This document shows, one piece after another, positions 49,745 to 60,194 of a stretch of DNA of 64,000 nucleotides. The position numbers and the translations under genes were made by a program. The notes beneath the pieces were generated by a model. That model worked only from the letters and a program-made list of their open reading frames with translations, searched no databases and was not told where the DNA came from. The DNA is from Paramoeba atlantica (lineage: Eukaryota; Discosea), in assembly GCA_977017575.1 (NCBI GenBank), contig CDRNVI010000054.1, positions 682,001-746,000 on the forward strand, read 5' to 3'. The stretch's first letter is position 1, and every line of letters starts with the position of its first letter.

Positions 49745-50403
49745 TTATTTAGCTTCTCAAACAGGGAAAAGCGTTCCTCCAATGAAAGAATGTGTTTCGT
49801 CTTCCCCGTAGTGGTTTCGCTTTCGTTAGAGGAGAAGGGGAAGTTACTGCGCGTTACTCCCTTTAGTGCTTGGACGAATGTTTTCTTCGGCCGTTCGGTG
49901 TGTGAAGCGAAGTAAGTTGCAGTTCTGGCAGGAGGGCGTGAGGGGAGCTCTGAAGTTCCCATAAATCGGGGAGGCTTCGAGGACGGAGTTCCGGTGTGAT
50001 CCCGTGGGGCATGAGGGGATTCGAAGTCGCACGCATCACAGCGATTGAAATAGGGACGTTTAGGGCTGAAAGGGGATGAACACACTTCGCAGGGTTTGGT
50101 GAGACCCTGGGAAGTGTTTGAACAAGACAGTGCGCAGGACTCACACCACCGAAAGTAAGGCCTAGCGGGAAAGAACGGGGAGGAGCAAGCATCACATGAT
50201 TTTTGGTGAGTGCTGTGTGGGCTTGGAGGGTTCGTCGCCGCGCGTGGCTGGACGGAAGGGTACGAGCGAATGGTGGGATGTAATGGGGGTTGTGAGAAAT
50301 TGGGCGAGCATTTCGCGCAAAATCGGTGGGCGCGGTTATGTGGGACAAAACGTGTGCCACAGTGGCAAAACCAGAACTTCCCACCTGATCGAGGGTCATT
50401 CAT
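49699..50403 (-). CDS. Unit 1: ORF1 with three CxxC zinc ribbons
   Basis: 234 codons, first ORF of the LINE. Three repeats of the form C-x(1-2)-C-x13-C-x2-C: Cys13/15/29/32, Cys70/73/87/90 and Cys105/108/122/125 (SSPF-P-RPYF-C in the last two), separated by Pro/Ser-rich linkers. The C-terminal half is basic and ends LEERFSLFEKLNKESHSTLK. Presumably a nucleic-acid-binding, ORF1p-like protein. In units 2 and 3 Cys90 is Phe, so unit 1 keeps the complete set. Confidence 0.75.
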   Translation of the reverse strand: MNDPRSGGKFWFCHCGTRFVPHNRAHRFCAKCSPNFSQPPLHPTIRSYPSVQPRAATNPPSPHSTHQKSCDACSSPFFPARPYFRWCESCALSCSNTSQGLTKPCEVCSSPFSPKRPYFNRCDACDFESPHAPRDHTGTPSSKPPRFMGTSELPSRPPARTATYFASHTERPKKTFVQALKGVTRSNFPFSSNESETTTGKTKHILSLEERFSLFEKLNKESHSTLKRSLKTVS

Positions 50404-50808
50404 CGAGGGTCATTCATATGTAAAGTCAATAGGAATGGAAAGAGAAATAATTCAACAAGGCACAGAAACTGCATCTTTATCGTTGTTTTTTTTTTTGCAA
50501 TAAATGGGGGGGGAGAAGTATAAAACGCGGCATTGCCTCTATATTTTTACCCAGAGACGAACCAAGTAGGTCCATTGGGGGGGGTATATGATTGAACAAG
50601 CAATCAAATTGGCAATTTCACATGTTGTAGCCCAAAACTATTAATTCAACCTGCCTTAAGTTATTTATGATTTTGATAACAATAATAATAAAAAGAAGCA
50701 ATTCATTCCCAATCCATTCGCTCGTTCCGGACCGGGTCTTTCGACCACTCCTCGGCCTGACTTGTGAACCCTTCCCTTGTTATATGGGAAGGTTTTTTTA
50801 TTTTAACT

Positions 50809-51640
50809 TCACAGCTTTAGCAACAACAACAACAACTTACTTCCACACTTTACGCGCCCTTTCATGCGCAACGAAAGACGCAGGTTTTCTGCGGGCATCC
50901 GGAGTACCAACATGTGCGCTTGGGCTCGCATAAGGGTCACGTTCACTTCCGTGAGGAGGCGTTGGAAGGCCTTTCCACGCGAAAGTGTGCCCTTCGAGGC
51001 AGCTGAGCGGCGCTCGGCAACTTCTCGGAGAATTCCCCGCGCGCTCTCCGACCAGGGCCCGAAGGATTCCACCGCCATCCCGGTGAATCTATACCCTTGG
51101 GGTTCGGCCTCGAGGCGCTCCGAACGTTTGTGTTCCGTATCGTACCGTTCGACAAAGGATCCTGCGTTTCCCACACGTTAGCGCCTCGGACTGAGTCCGT
51201 ATATGTATGTGGGTTGCTGAACGTGAGTTACGCAGAAGTCCAATACCAAACCGGTAGCTAGGCCAAAGTTTGGGAGGAAGACATGGCCCGGTCTGGTGGG
51301 GCCGCCGCCCGGGCCGTGGTTGCCTAGACCGACCTCTCGTTGCGGGGCGAGGTGTGCCTTGGCGCACACATCGCAGAAGTGCTCGACCAGGGCGTTGTGC
51401 CGGGAGATGAGGCCGTAGACGCTTTTTCATGCTAGGGCATGCTGGCCATCAGATCCTAGCGGTTGTTTACACTGGTCTCTAGGGCAAGGGCGGGGGGTGT
51501 CTTAGACGTCTGCCCCGAGCCACCAGCGTGCCAGGGTGCGGAACTCCGTAGGGGTAAGGGCGTACCCCAGCTCTCTGGATGGGAGGACAAAGGACCAGCT
51601 TCCGACCCCTTCCCCGCTTTGAGAGAGCCATCTCGCTCTC
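50809..51640 (-). pseudogene. Unit 2: endonuclease-like C-terminus, second subfamily
   Basis: It resumes at RWLSQSGEGVGSWSFVLPSR, TPTEFRTLARWWLGADV, then APQREVGLGNHGPGGGPTRP and GHVFLPNFGLATGLVLDFCV, a TAA near 51,175, and GNAGSFVERYDTEHKRSERL, VAVESFGPWSESARGILREV, ending in a run of Leu codons. It is homologous to, but clearly diverged from, the unit 1 end. The P-x-D motif of unit 1 (RPADVF) is RPGHVF here, so the presumed catalytic Asp is lost. Confidence 0.65.
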
Positions 51641-51716
51641 TTTTCTTTTTGGCTCGTGTATCACATGTAGTCGGATCTTTTGCTTTCGGACAAGAACCTG
51701 GTATCTCTCTCTTCCT
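51641..51716. repeat. Filler segment shared with 17.4 kb and 31.5 kb
   Basis: The complement of 51,651-51,710 matches 17,413-17,476 (AGATACCAGGTTCTTGTCCG, GATACACGAGCC) with a handful of changes, and 31,502-31,565 more weakly. It bridges the two halves of the chimeric LINE; identical copies are in units 3 (57,089-57,148) and 4 (62,527-62,586). Confidence 0.85.
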
Positions 51717-53246
51717 TTCGTGTCCTGAAAAGCGCTGCAGTGATTTGCCGAACCAATCGGGCTTCCTAATAGATCAAAATTACCATTAATGTTTATCTTG
51801 TCTGGGGGAATGTCTGCGAAAAGAGCAGCGTTGTGCGCTGAGGCGGGGTGGAGGGCTACCTCACATTTTTGTTTGGTAAGGAGAAGACCAAGTTGTGTCC
51901 CCTCGCTAGAGGGGACTGCCAAGGGCCTTCCGGACTGATGCCTGGCTACCCGCTAAGTCCCCGTCATCAAGGTACCAGAACTGAAAGAAAGTGTCCTCTG
52001 GGAGTTCTGAAACGATTTTTTCCGTAATTAAGTGAAGAACGAGAGAGAAGAGCAGATGTCCGAGCGGGCCCCCTTGCTGTACGCCTTCTGCTGAGAGAAC
52101 GGTGTGTGGGCCGTAGGTGAGTGAGCTGTCTGTCTCATAACACCACGAAATCCAGTCCGATAATTCTGGGAAATTTTCGCGTGTCAGGGAAATGAGAACG
52201 GATCGAGAAACGTTGTTAAACGCGTTGGCCAGATCGACTTTACAGAAGACGAAGTCTGGGTCGTCAATGTGGGCGGAGAACGTCTGTCAGCAACGGCGTA
52301 TCATCCGTTCCGACCCTGCAGGAACCGCGAAGCCGTATTGTGTTCCGCAAAAGATGGCTTGCGCTCGCAGTTTGAGTGCTGCACATGCTCCTTTGCTCGC
52401 TAGGCGACGAAGAGTTTCACCGACAGCAATCGGGCGGACGTCTTGCTCTCCTTTCTGCAAGGCGCAGAGGCGGGCGCCTGCGAAATGGTTTTGGGATTCG
52501 AGCGGAGCTTTCCCCGCCAAGAAATGGTTGACTAACTTTGCGAGGGCCGTGAGTGGGTTGACATTCGAGTCGACGTTCGCGTAGAATGCCTCCTGTATGT
52601 GTTCTGGGCACAACCCCATCGTGCCTCCCGAGGAGCCTCTGTGGAAGCTTTTGACTGCGGCAGAAGTTTCTTGTTCCGTGAGCTGCAATGGCGGGCACTT
52701 TGTTGGGGGTGGTTCGGTGGCGAGGAATTCTGTCAAAAAGGCGGGGCAGGGCAGTCGACAAGGGTGTTTATTTCGAAGTTTTGAGAGGGTTTCTGGGCTT
52801 TCGGGCGCCATCGGAGAGGCCGTAAGGGCTGCCATACCCCGAGAAAATTCGCCTTGTCGTGCGAGGAGCTCTGTACGAATGGCTGCTCGCTTCTCGTCGT
52901 TGTGAGGGGTTTTCGGAGAACTATGTTGCTTGTTATTGAAGGAGGAAATTGCATCATACCATAGGGAAGCGTACTCGCGCGCTTGCCAACGCTCTAGGCA
53001 CTTGAGAACGTGGTTGGCGTACGAAGTGTGCCCTTTGCGGCCCCCACGATAAGGGGCATGGAGGACGAACTTCGGGAGCATCGCTAGGAGGGTCCAAGCG
53101 CAAGTAGTGTTTTCCTTCCCCGCCGCAGCCATCGCCTCGGAGAGAGCCGACGCCCAAAGTTGACGGCATCGGTATTGGATTTGTTTGCATGTCGAAATTG
53201 GGATGGCACATACGATAGGTAAGGGCGGCAGAGGTGGGTCGTTGTT
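51717..53246 (-). pseudogene. Unit 2: reverse transcriptase
   Basis: Same content as in unit 1: fingers region, RPIAVGETLRRLA, MIRRC then TGA, VDLANAFNN, QQGGPLG, YLDDGD, then a one-base shift and TQLGLLLTKQKCEVALHPAS. It ends at GSANHCSAFQDT where the foreign piece begins. A few substitutions from unit 1 (Leu to Phe in VNHFLAGK; His to Arg in MIRRC). Confidence 0.85.
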
Positions 53247-53340
53247 TCACACTACCCCCGAGAGATTAAGGGGTAGAACTGGAGTTGAGCTGGGCGACTG
53301 GGAGGGGTCAGTGGGGTGAGGGGAGGCGTGATTTCGGAAT

Positions 53341-53628
53341 TTACACTCTCAAGGTGTGAGGTCTGCTTTGAAATATCGTAATTTTTTCTACATGGCCTGC
53401 AGAGGAAGCGACCTTGTTCACCCCACCACTGTGCGGAAACCGCGTCACCGTGTCGTGATTATAGAAGGCCTGCCAATGCCCTCCATGGGACGTTGTACTC
53501 CAAGTGCATCCTTCCGCTGGACAAACACGAGATTCTGTGGGCATGAAGAGGGGAAGTGTGATTTCGGAGAGATTATTGGAATGGAGAAGACGCGATCGTC
53601 GTGCAGGGTGGAGGTGGCGGAGTGGCAA
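53341..53628 (-). pseudogene. Unit 2: post-2A segment beyond the SINE
   Basis: About 90 codons, HPARRSRLLHSNNLSEITLP, then CPAEGCTWSTTSHGGHWQAF with spaced Cys and His resembling a zinc finger, ending TLRV. SINE plus one copy of the target duplication is 389 bp; with that taken out, this frame and the 2A ORF are in the same register, so it is most likely the original continuation of that ORF. The unit 1 counterpart (47,904) has Phe for the first Cys; unit 3 counterpart is 58,779-59,066. Confidence 0.65.
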
Positions 53629-53983
53629 GAACTCAAAGTTTGAAGCACATGGTGCTCAAACGGCGAGTTCAAACCCGCTCATCGCAATATTCCTGGCGGC
53701 CTCACTCTAAGAGGCTGGGCTGATACCCGACTAGGCCCAGTACTCGGATGACCGTCCCCTCAGGGAACCAGCTCCCTTACCCGGCTTACACCTCTTGGGT
53801 AAGCCGTGTTGACGTGCTGTTCGTTGACGCAGCGTGTTGGAAACAGCACGTTGGTGTCGCCTTGGACAAGCGGAAACTGGTAGAGGACGTCGGCCTCGGA
53901 ACTTCCAAATCTGTCTGTGAAGGGTCTGGCTCGCCAGTGACCATCCGGAGCAATCCGGAATGATTTGGATTTTTTTGGATTGG
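53611..53983 (+). mobile_element. tRNA-like SINE in unit 2
   Basis: Same insertion as at 48,174 with the same target duplication. Here the A-box-like motif is complete (TGGCGGAGTGGC). On the LINE strand it interrupts the 2A ORF after HSAQR. Confidence 0.82.
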
Positions 53984-54746
53984 ATCGTTGTGCAGAGTGC
54001 GGGGTATCGGGTCCCGGATTCTGTTCCACTCCGCCTCGCACAAGTTCGTTTTTTACGCTCGCTTGGGTCCACCCGGTGCTGGCCTCTAGCTCTATGGCAG
54101 GCGAGGTGAGGTTTTGCAATACGCGGGGGGGGCCTCGGTTCCACTCCAATCCCCCTCGTAAAAGACCGATATCTACCTGGGTCTTGCTCCACCCTGAGTT
54201 CGCTATAAACTTCTCGCTGGGCGTGAAACAACAGAGCGGTCCTGAGGGGGAGGGCACTTCGCACCACGCAGGGGCGAATTCTGGGTCGATACCTAAATGT
54301 GAACATATAGCAACCGATAATTTGTTAGTAGGCACGCTGGAGGGGACAGTGATCTGCGTCTCACCTGTCGGGTATCCGTAAATGAGGACTCTGTTTTTTG
54401 ACGGCTTTGCGGCGTTATAAGGTACCCGAAGAGCAGTGCCTAAAGTAACTAGGGGCGATATGTTGCTGAGCTTCTCGGTTAGATCCATAGTGGCCCCGGT
54501 TGCTGAAGCAACGAGTGTCACGAGCTCACTGCGGAGCCCCAAACAGAGCGCGATCTTGTCTCTAACTGAATCCAGATGGGCGTGAGACGGAACAACTGGG
54601 AAGGTGAGATTTTCCCAAGGCGATGGGCAAAGAAGGAGACGAATTGTAACGTCGACGGTGCTGTCTTCATCTAGATCTTCATCCCAGCCCGGGCTGATCC
54701 AGTCCTCCAATTCAGTTTCCTTCATGTTTCTCTCGGCCTTTTGCAT
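53760..54746 (-). CDS. Unit 2: ORF with two tandem 2A-like motifs
   Basis: 328 codons. It begins MQKAERNMKETELEDW with an acidic patch (DEDLDED). Residues 31-180 contain two stretches with alternating strands (VTIRLLLCPSPWENLTFPVV; RVLIYGYPTGETQITVPSSV) that could each be a small beta-grasp fold, not recognised. Residues 184-207 and 224-247 align without gaps: SGWSKTQVDIGLLRGGLEWN with RGPP, and TGWTQASVKNELVRGGVEQN with PGPD. The second is a 2A motif (VExNPGP) whose usual Asp is Gly. 2A makes the ribosome skip the Gly-Pro bond, releasing two proteins. Residues from about 255 onward are antisense SINE. Confidence 0.8.
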   Translation of the reverse strand: MQKAERNMKETELEDWISPGWDEDLDEDSTVDVTIRLLLCPSPWENLTFPVVPSHAHLDSVRDKIALCLGLRSELVTLVASATGATMDLTEKLSNISPLVTLGTALRVPYNAAKPSKNRVLIYGYPTGETQITVPSSVPTNKLSVAICSHLGIDPEFAPAWCEVPSPSGPLCCFTPSEKFIANSGWSKTQVDIGLLRGGLEWNRGPPRVLQNLTSPAIELEASTGWTQASVKNELVRGGVEQNPGPDTPHSAQRSNPKKSKSFRIAPDGHWRARPFTDRFGSSEADVLYQFPLVQGDTNVLFPTRCVNEQHVNTAYPRGVSRVRELVP

Positions 54747-54756
54747 AAAAGGCGAG

Positions 54757-55182
54757 TTAGCAGACGGCGTTCTTGAGAGGGCTTGAAGTTCCCGGTGGAA
54801 GGTCTCTTACTTTCTCTACAATCTCGGAGCTTTCCTCTAACAGGATACTTCTTTTGGCGTCCATAGCTTTGCGAAACGCAACCTTGATGTCGTGTTCAAG
54901 GCGTACTTTCTTGTGCTCACTCAGTTGGTCGGCATCCATCAGTTGCTTTGAACAGGTGTTGCAAACGTGTCCCTTCTTCTCTGTAATGGAGAGCTTTCGG
55001 GCAAGAGCGAGATGCCACTCGCGTCTTGCGTTAAGGTTTTCGAGAAAGAGATTGTGTCTGGAGACGAGCTCCTGGGCGACTAATTGAACGAATGAGAGAT
55101 CTTTTTCTGTTGAACGGATCTCGTACTCTATGTCCGCTATGAAACCGTTTTCAGGCTTCTCTTTAGAGTGGAATGTGATTCT
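54757..55182 (-). CDS. Unit 2: C2H2 finger and coiled region
   Basis: As in unit 1 (49,319-49,744), with the C-x2-C-x12-H-x3-H finger; one change (His to Arg) in KKVRLEHD alters the second zinc histidine neighbourhood. Confidence 0.6.
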   Translation of the reverse strand, partial: RITFHSKEKPENGFIADIEYEIRSTEKDLSFVQLVAQELVSRHNLFLENLNARREWHLALARKLSITEKKGHVCNTCSKQLMDADQLSEHKKVRLEHDIKVAFRKAMDAKRSILLEESSEIVEKVRDLPPGTSSPLKNAVC

Positions 55183-55841
55183 TTATTTAGCTTCTCAAAC
55201 AGGGAAAAGCGTTCCTCCAATGAAAGAATGTGTTTCGTCTTCCCCGTAGTGGTTTCGCTTTCGTTAGAGGAGAAGGGGAAGTTACTGCGCGTTACTCCCT
55301 TTAGTGCTTGGACGAATGTTTTCTTCGGCCGTTCGGTGTGTGAAGCGAAGTAAGTTGCAGTTCTGGCAGGAGGGCGTGAGGGGAGCTCTGAAGTTCCCAT
55401 AAATCGGGGAGGCTTCGAGGACGGAGTTCCGGTGTGATCTCGTGGGGCATGAGGGGATTCGAAGTCGCACGCATCACAGCGATTGAAATAGGGACGTTTA
55501 GGGCTGAAAGGGGATGAACACACTTCGCAGGGTTTGGTGAGACCCTGGGAAGTGTTTGAACAAGACAGTGCGAAGGACTCACACCACCGAAAGTAAGGCC
55601 TAGCGGGAAAGAACGGGGAGGAGCAAGCATCACATGATTTTTGGTGAGTGCTGTGTGGGCTTGGAGGGTTCGTCGCCGCGCGTGGCTGGACGGAAGGGTA
55701 CGAGCGAATGGTGGGATGTAATGGGGGTTGTGAGAAATTGGGCGAGCATTTCGCGCAAAATCGGTGGGCGCGGTTATGTGGGACAAAACGTGTGCCACAG
55801 TGGCAAAACCAGAACTTCCCACCTGATCGAGGGTCATTCAT
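55137..55841 (-). CDS. Unit 2: ORF1 with zinc ribbons, Cys90 to Phe
   Basis: As the unit 1 ORF1, 234 codons, but the second ribbon reads WCESFALSC: the fourth zinc ligand is Phe. Ribbons 1 and 3 are intact. Confidence 0.72.
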   Translation of the reverse strand: MNDPRSGGKFWFCHCGTRFVPHNRAHRFCAKCSPNFSQPPLHPTIRSYPSVQPRAATNPPSPHSTHQKSCDACSSPFFPARPYFRWCESFALSCSNTSQGLTKPCEVCSSPFSPKRPYFNRCDACDFESPHAPRDHTGTPSSKPPRFMGTSELPSRPPARTATYFASHTERPKKTFVQALKGVTRSNFPFSSNESETTTGKTKHILSLEERFSLFEKLNKESHSTLKRSLKTVS

Positions 55842-57155
55842 CGAGGGTCATTCATATGTAAAGTCAATAGGAAGGGAAAGAGAAATAATTCAACAAGGCA
55901 CAGAAACTGCATCTTTATCGTTGTTTTTTTTTTTGCAATAAATGGGGGGGGAGAAGTATAAAACGCGGCATTGCCTCTATATTTTTACCCAGAGACGAAC
56001 CAAGTAGGTCCATTGGGGGGGGTATATGATTGAACAAGCAATCAAATTGGCAATTTCACATGTTGTAGCCCAAAACTATTAATTCAACCTGCCTTAAGTT
56101 ATTTATGATTTTGATAACAATAATAATAAAAAGAAGCAATTCATTCCCAATCCATTCGCTCGTTCCGGACCGGGTCTTTCGACCACTCCTCGGCCTGACT
56201 TGTGAACCCTTCCCTTGTTATATGGGAAGGTTTTTTTATTTTAACTTCACAGCTTTAGCAACAACAACAACAACTTACTTCCACACTTTACGCGCCCTTT
56301 CATGCGCAACGAAAGACGCAGGTTTTCTGCGGGCATCCGGAGTACCAACATGTGCGCTTGGGCTCGCATAAGGGTCACGTTCACTTCCGTGAGGAGGCGT
56401 TGGAAGGCCTTTCCACGCGAAAGTGTGCCCTTCGAGGCAGCTGAGCGGCGCTCGGCAACTTCTCGGAGAATTCCCCGCGCGCTCTCCGACCAGGGCCCGA
56501 AGGATTCCACCGCCACCCCGGTGAATCTATACCCTTGGGGTTCGGCCTCGAGGCGCTCCGAACGTTTGTGTTCCGTATCGTACCGTTCGACAAAGGATCC
56601 TGCGTTTCCCACACGTTAGCGCCTCGGACTGAGTCCGTATATGTATGTGGGTTGCTGAACGTGAGTTACGCAGAAGTCCAATACCAAACCGGTAGCTAGG
56701 CCAAAGTTTGGGAGGAAGACATGGCCCGGTCTGGTGGGGCCGCCGCCCGGGCCGTGGTTGCCTAGACCGACCTCTCGTTGCGGGGCGAGGTGTGCCTTGG
56801 CGCACACATCGCAGAAGTGCTCGACCAGGGCGTTGTGCCGGGAGATGAGGCCGTAGACGCTTTTTCATGCTAGGGCATTCTGGCCATCAGATCCTAGCGG
56901 TTGTTTACACTGGTCTCTAGGGCAAGGGCGGGGGGTGTCTTAGACGTCTGCCCCGAGCCACCAGCGTGCCAGGGTGCGGAACTCCGTAGGGGTAAGGGCG
57001 TACCCCAGCTCTCTGGATGGGAGGACAAAGGACCAGCTTCCGACCCCTTCCCCGCTTTGAGAGAGCCATCTCGCTCTCTTTTCTTTTTGGCTCGTGTATC
57101 ACATGTAGTCGGATCTTTTGCTTTCGGACAAGAACCTGGTATCTCTCTCTTCCTT

Positions 57156-58684
57156 TCGTGTCCTGAAAAGCGCTGCAGTGATTTGCCGAACCAATCGGGC
57201 TTCCTAATAGATCAAAATTACCATTAATGTTTATCTTGTCTGGGGGAATGTCTGCGAAAAGAGCAGCGTTGTGCGCTGAGGCGGGGTGGAGGGCTACCTC
57301 ACATTTTTGTTTGGTAAGGAGAAGACCAAGTTGTGTCCCCTCGCTAGAGGGGACTGCCAAGGGCCTTCCGGACTGATGCCTGGCTACCCGCTAAGTCCCC
57401 GTCATCAAGGTACCAGAACTGAAAGAAAGTGTCCTCTGGGAGTTCTGAAACGATTTTTTCCGTAATTAAGTGAAGAACGAGAGAGAAGAGCAGATGTCCG
57501 AGCGGGCCCCCTTGCTGTACGCCTTCTGCTGAGAGAACGGTGTGTGGGCCGTAGGTGAGTGAGCTGTCTGTCTCATAACACCACGAAATCCAGTCCGATA
57601 ATTCTGGGAAATTTTCGCGTGCCAGGGAAATGAGAACGGATCGAGAAACGTTGTTAAACGCGTTGGCCAGATCGACTTTACAGAAGACGAAGTCTGGGTC
57701 GTCAATGTGGGCGGAGAACGTCTGTCAGCAACGGTGTATCATCCGTTCCGACCCTGCAGGAACCGCGAAGCCGTATTGTGTTCCGCAAAAGATGGCTTGC
57801 GCTCGCAGTTTGAGTGCTGCACATGCTCCTTTGCTCGCTAGGCGACGAAGAGTTTCACCGACAGCAATCGGGCGGACGTCTTGCTCTCCTTTCTGCAAGG
57901 CGCAGAGGCGGGCGCCTGCGAAATGGTTTTGGGATTCGAGCGGAGCTTTCCCCGCCAAGAGATGGTTGACTAACTTTGCGAGGGCCGTGAGTGGGTTGAC
58001 ATTCGAGTCGACGTTCGCGTAGAATGCCTCCTGTATGTGTTCTGGGCACAACCCCATCGTGCCTCCCGAGGAGCCTCTGTGGAAGCTTTTGACTGCGGCA
58101 GAAGTTTCTTGTTCCGTGAGCTGCAATGGCGGGCACTTTGTTGGGGGTGGTTCGGTGGCGAGGAATTCTGTCAAAAAGGCGGGGCAGGGCAGTCGACAAG
58201 GGTGTTTATTTCGAAGTTTTGAGAGGGTTTCTGGGCTTTCGGGCGCCATCGGAGAGGCCGTAAGGGCTGCCATACCCCGAGAAAATTCGCCTTGTCGTGC
58301 GAGGGGCTCTGTACGAATGGCTGCTCGCTTCTCGTCGTTGTGAGAGGTTTTCGGAGAACTATGTTGCTTGTTATTGAAGGAGGAAATTGCATCATACCAT
58401 AGGGAAGCGTACTCGCGCGCTTGCCAACGCTCTAGGCACTTGAGAACGTGGTTGGCGTACGAAGTGTGCCCTTTGCGGCCCCCACGATAAGGGGCATGGA
58501 GGACGAACTTCGGGAGCATCGCTAGGAGGGTCCAAGCGCAAGTAGTGTTTTCCTTCCCCGCCGCAGCCATCGCCTCGGAGAGAGCCGACGCCCAAAGTTG
58601 ACGGCATCGGTATTGGATTTGTTTGCATGTCGAAATTGGGATGGCACATACGATAGGTAAGGGCGGCAGAGGTGGGTCGTTGTT
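57156..58684 (-). pseudogene. Unit 3: reverse transcriptase
   Basis: As in unit 2; MIHRC followed by TGA, then VDLANAFNN, QQGGPLG and YLDDGD. Small differences from unit 2 (Pro to Ser in KTSHNDEK, Leu to Pro in RTEPLARQ) are shared with unit 4, so units 3 and 4 are closest. Confidence 0.85.
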
Positions 58685-59048
58685 TCACACTACCCCCGAG
58701 AGATTAAGGGGTAGAACTGGAGTTGAGCTGGGCGACTGGGAGGGGTCAGTGGGGTGAGGGGAGGCGTGATTTCGGAATTTACACTCTCAAGGTGTGAGGT
58801 CTGCTTTGAAATATCGTAATTTTTTCTACATGGCCTGCAGAGGAAGCGACCTTGTTCACCCCACCACTGTGCGGAAACCGCGTCACCGTGTCGTGATTAT
58901 AGAAGGCCTGCCAATGCCCTCCATGGGACGTTGTACTCCAAGTGCATCCTTCCGCTGGACAAACACGAGATTCTGTGGGCATGAAGAGGGGAAGTGTGAT
59001 TTCGGAGAGATTATTGGAATGGAGAAGACGCGATCGTCGTGCAGGGTG

Positions 59049-59421
59049 GAGGTGGCGGAGTGGCAAGAACTCAAAGTTTGAAGCACATGGTGCTCAAACG
59101 GCGAGTTCAAACCCGCTCATCGCAATATTCCTGGCGGCCTCACTCTAAGAGGCTGGGCTGATACCCGACTAGGCCCAGTACTCGGATGACCGTCCCCTCA
59201 GGGAACCAGCTCCCTTACCCGGCTTACACCTCTTGGGTAAGCCGTGTTGACGTGCTGTTCGTTGACGCAGCGTGTTGGAAACAGCACGTTGGTGTCGCCT
59301 TGGACAAGCGGAAACTGGTAGAGGACGTCGGCCTCGGAACTTCCAAATCTGTCTGTGAAGGGTCTGGCTCGCCAGTGACCATCCGGAGCAATCCGGAATG
59401 ATTTGGATTTTTTTGGATTGG
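59049..59421 (+). mobile_element. tRNA-like SINE in unit 3
   Basis: Identical in place and ends to the SINE of unit 2; A-box-like and B-box-like words and terminal T-run are kept. Confidence 0.82.
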
Positions 59422-60184
59422 ATCGTTGTGCAGAGTGCGGGGTATCGGGTCCCGGATTCTGTTCCACTCCGCCTCGCACAAGTTCGTTTTTTACGCTCGC
59501 TTGGGTCCACCCGGTGCTGGCCTCTAGCTCTATGGCAGGCGAGGTGAGGTTTTGCAATACGCGGGGGGGGCCTCGGTTCCACTCCAATCCCCCTCGTAAA
59601 AGACCGATATCTACCTGGGTCTTGCTCCACCCTGAGTTCGCTATAAACTTCTCGCTGGGCGTGAAACAACAGAGCGGTCCTGAGGGGGAGGGCACTTCGC
59701 ACCACGCAGGGGCGAATTCTGGGTCGATACCTAAATGTGAACATATAGCAACCGATAATTTGTTAGTAGGCACGCTGGAGGGGACAGTGATCTGCGTCTC
59801 ACCTGTCGGGTATCCGTAAATGAGGACTCTGTTTTTTGACGGCTTTGCGGCGTTATAAGGTACCCGAAGAGCAGTGCCTAAAGTAACTAGGGGCGATATG
59901 TTGCTGAGCTTCTCGGTTAGATCCATAGTGGCCCCGGTTGCTGAAGCAACGAGTGTCACGAGCTCACTGCGGAGCCCCAAACAGAGCGCGATCTTGTCTC
60001 TAACTGAATCCAGATGGGCGTGAGACGGAACAACTGGGAAGGTGAGATTTTCCCAAGGCGATGGGCAAAGAAGGAGACGAATTGTAACGTCGACGGTGCT
60101 GTCTTCATCTAGATCTTCATCCCAGCCCGGGCTGATCCAGTCCTCCAATTCAGTTTCCTTCATGTTTCTCTCGGCCTTTTGCAT
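59198..60184 (-). CDS. Unit 3: ORF with two tandem 2A-like motifs
   Basis: 328 codons, identical in protein to unit 2. The GGVEQNPGP motif is at 59,444-59,515; the degenerate GGLEWNRGP copy lies 120 bp upstream on the LINE strand. Confidence 0.8.
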   Translation of the reverse strand: MQKAERNMKETELEDWISPGWDEDLDEDSTVDVTIRLLLCPSPWENLTFPVVPSHAHLDSVRDKIALCLGLRSELVTLVASATGATMDLTEKLSNISPLVTLGTALRVPYNAAKPSKNRVLIYGYPTGETQITVPSSVPTNKLSVAICSHLGIDPEFAPAWCEVPSPSGPLCCFTPSEKFIANSGWSKTQVDIGLLRGGLEWNRGPPRVLQNLTSPAIELEASTGWTQASVKNELVRGGVEQNPGPDTPHSAQRSNPKKSKSFRIAPDGHWRARPFTDRFGSSEADVLYQFPLVQGDTNVLFPTRCVNEQHVNTAYPRGVSRVRELVP

Positions 60185-60194
60185 AAAAGGCGAG

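Larger units (their letters stand above)
44777..50485 (-). mobile_element. Array LINE unit 1 (own 3' half)
   Basis: The first unit of the head-to-tail minus-strand array. From 46,281 to 50,485 it is nearly identical to units 2-4. From 44,777 to 46,281 it has its own continuous RT thumb, linker, zinc knuckles and endonuclease-like end, which are absent or replaced in units 2-4. It therefore shows the likely ancestral order: ribbons, C2H2 finger, 2A region, RT, linker, knuckle/endonuclease. One base is missing near 49,250 compared with the other units, breaking the 2A frame. A SINE sits at 48,174-48,546. Confidence 0.85.
50486..55923 (-). mobile_element. Array LINE unit 2
   Basis: 5,438 bp. 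The + strand T-run at 50,486-50,496 is the poly-A of this unit's 3' end and directly abuts the 5' end of unit 1. The 3' half (50,809-51,640) is a second subfamily of the knuckle/endonuclease end. It is joined through about 77 bp containing a foreign 60-bp piece (51,651-51,710) to the 5' part shared with unit 1 from 51,717. Compared with unit 1 about 225 codons of thumb and linker are missing. Stops, shift and SINE are shared with the other units. Confidence 0.9.
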
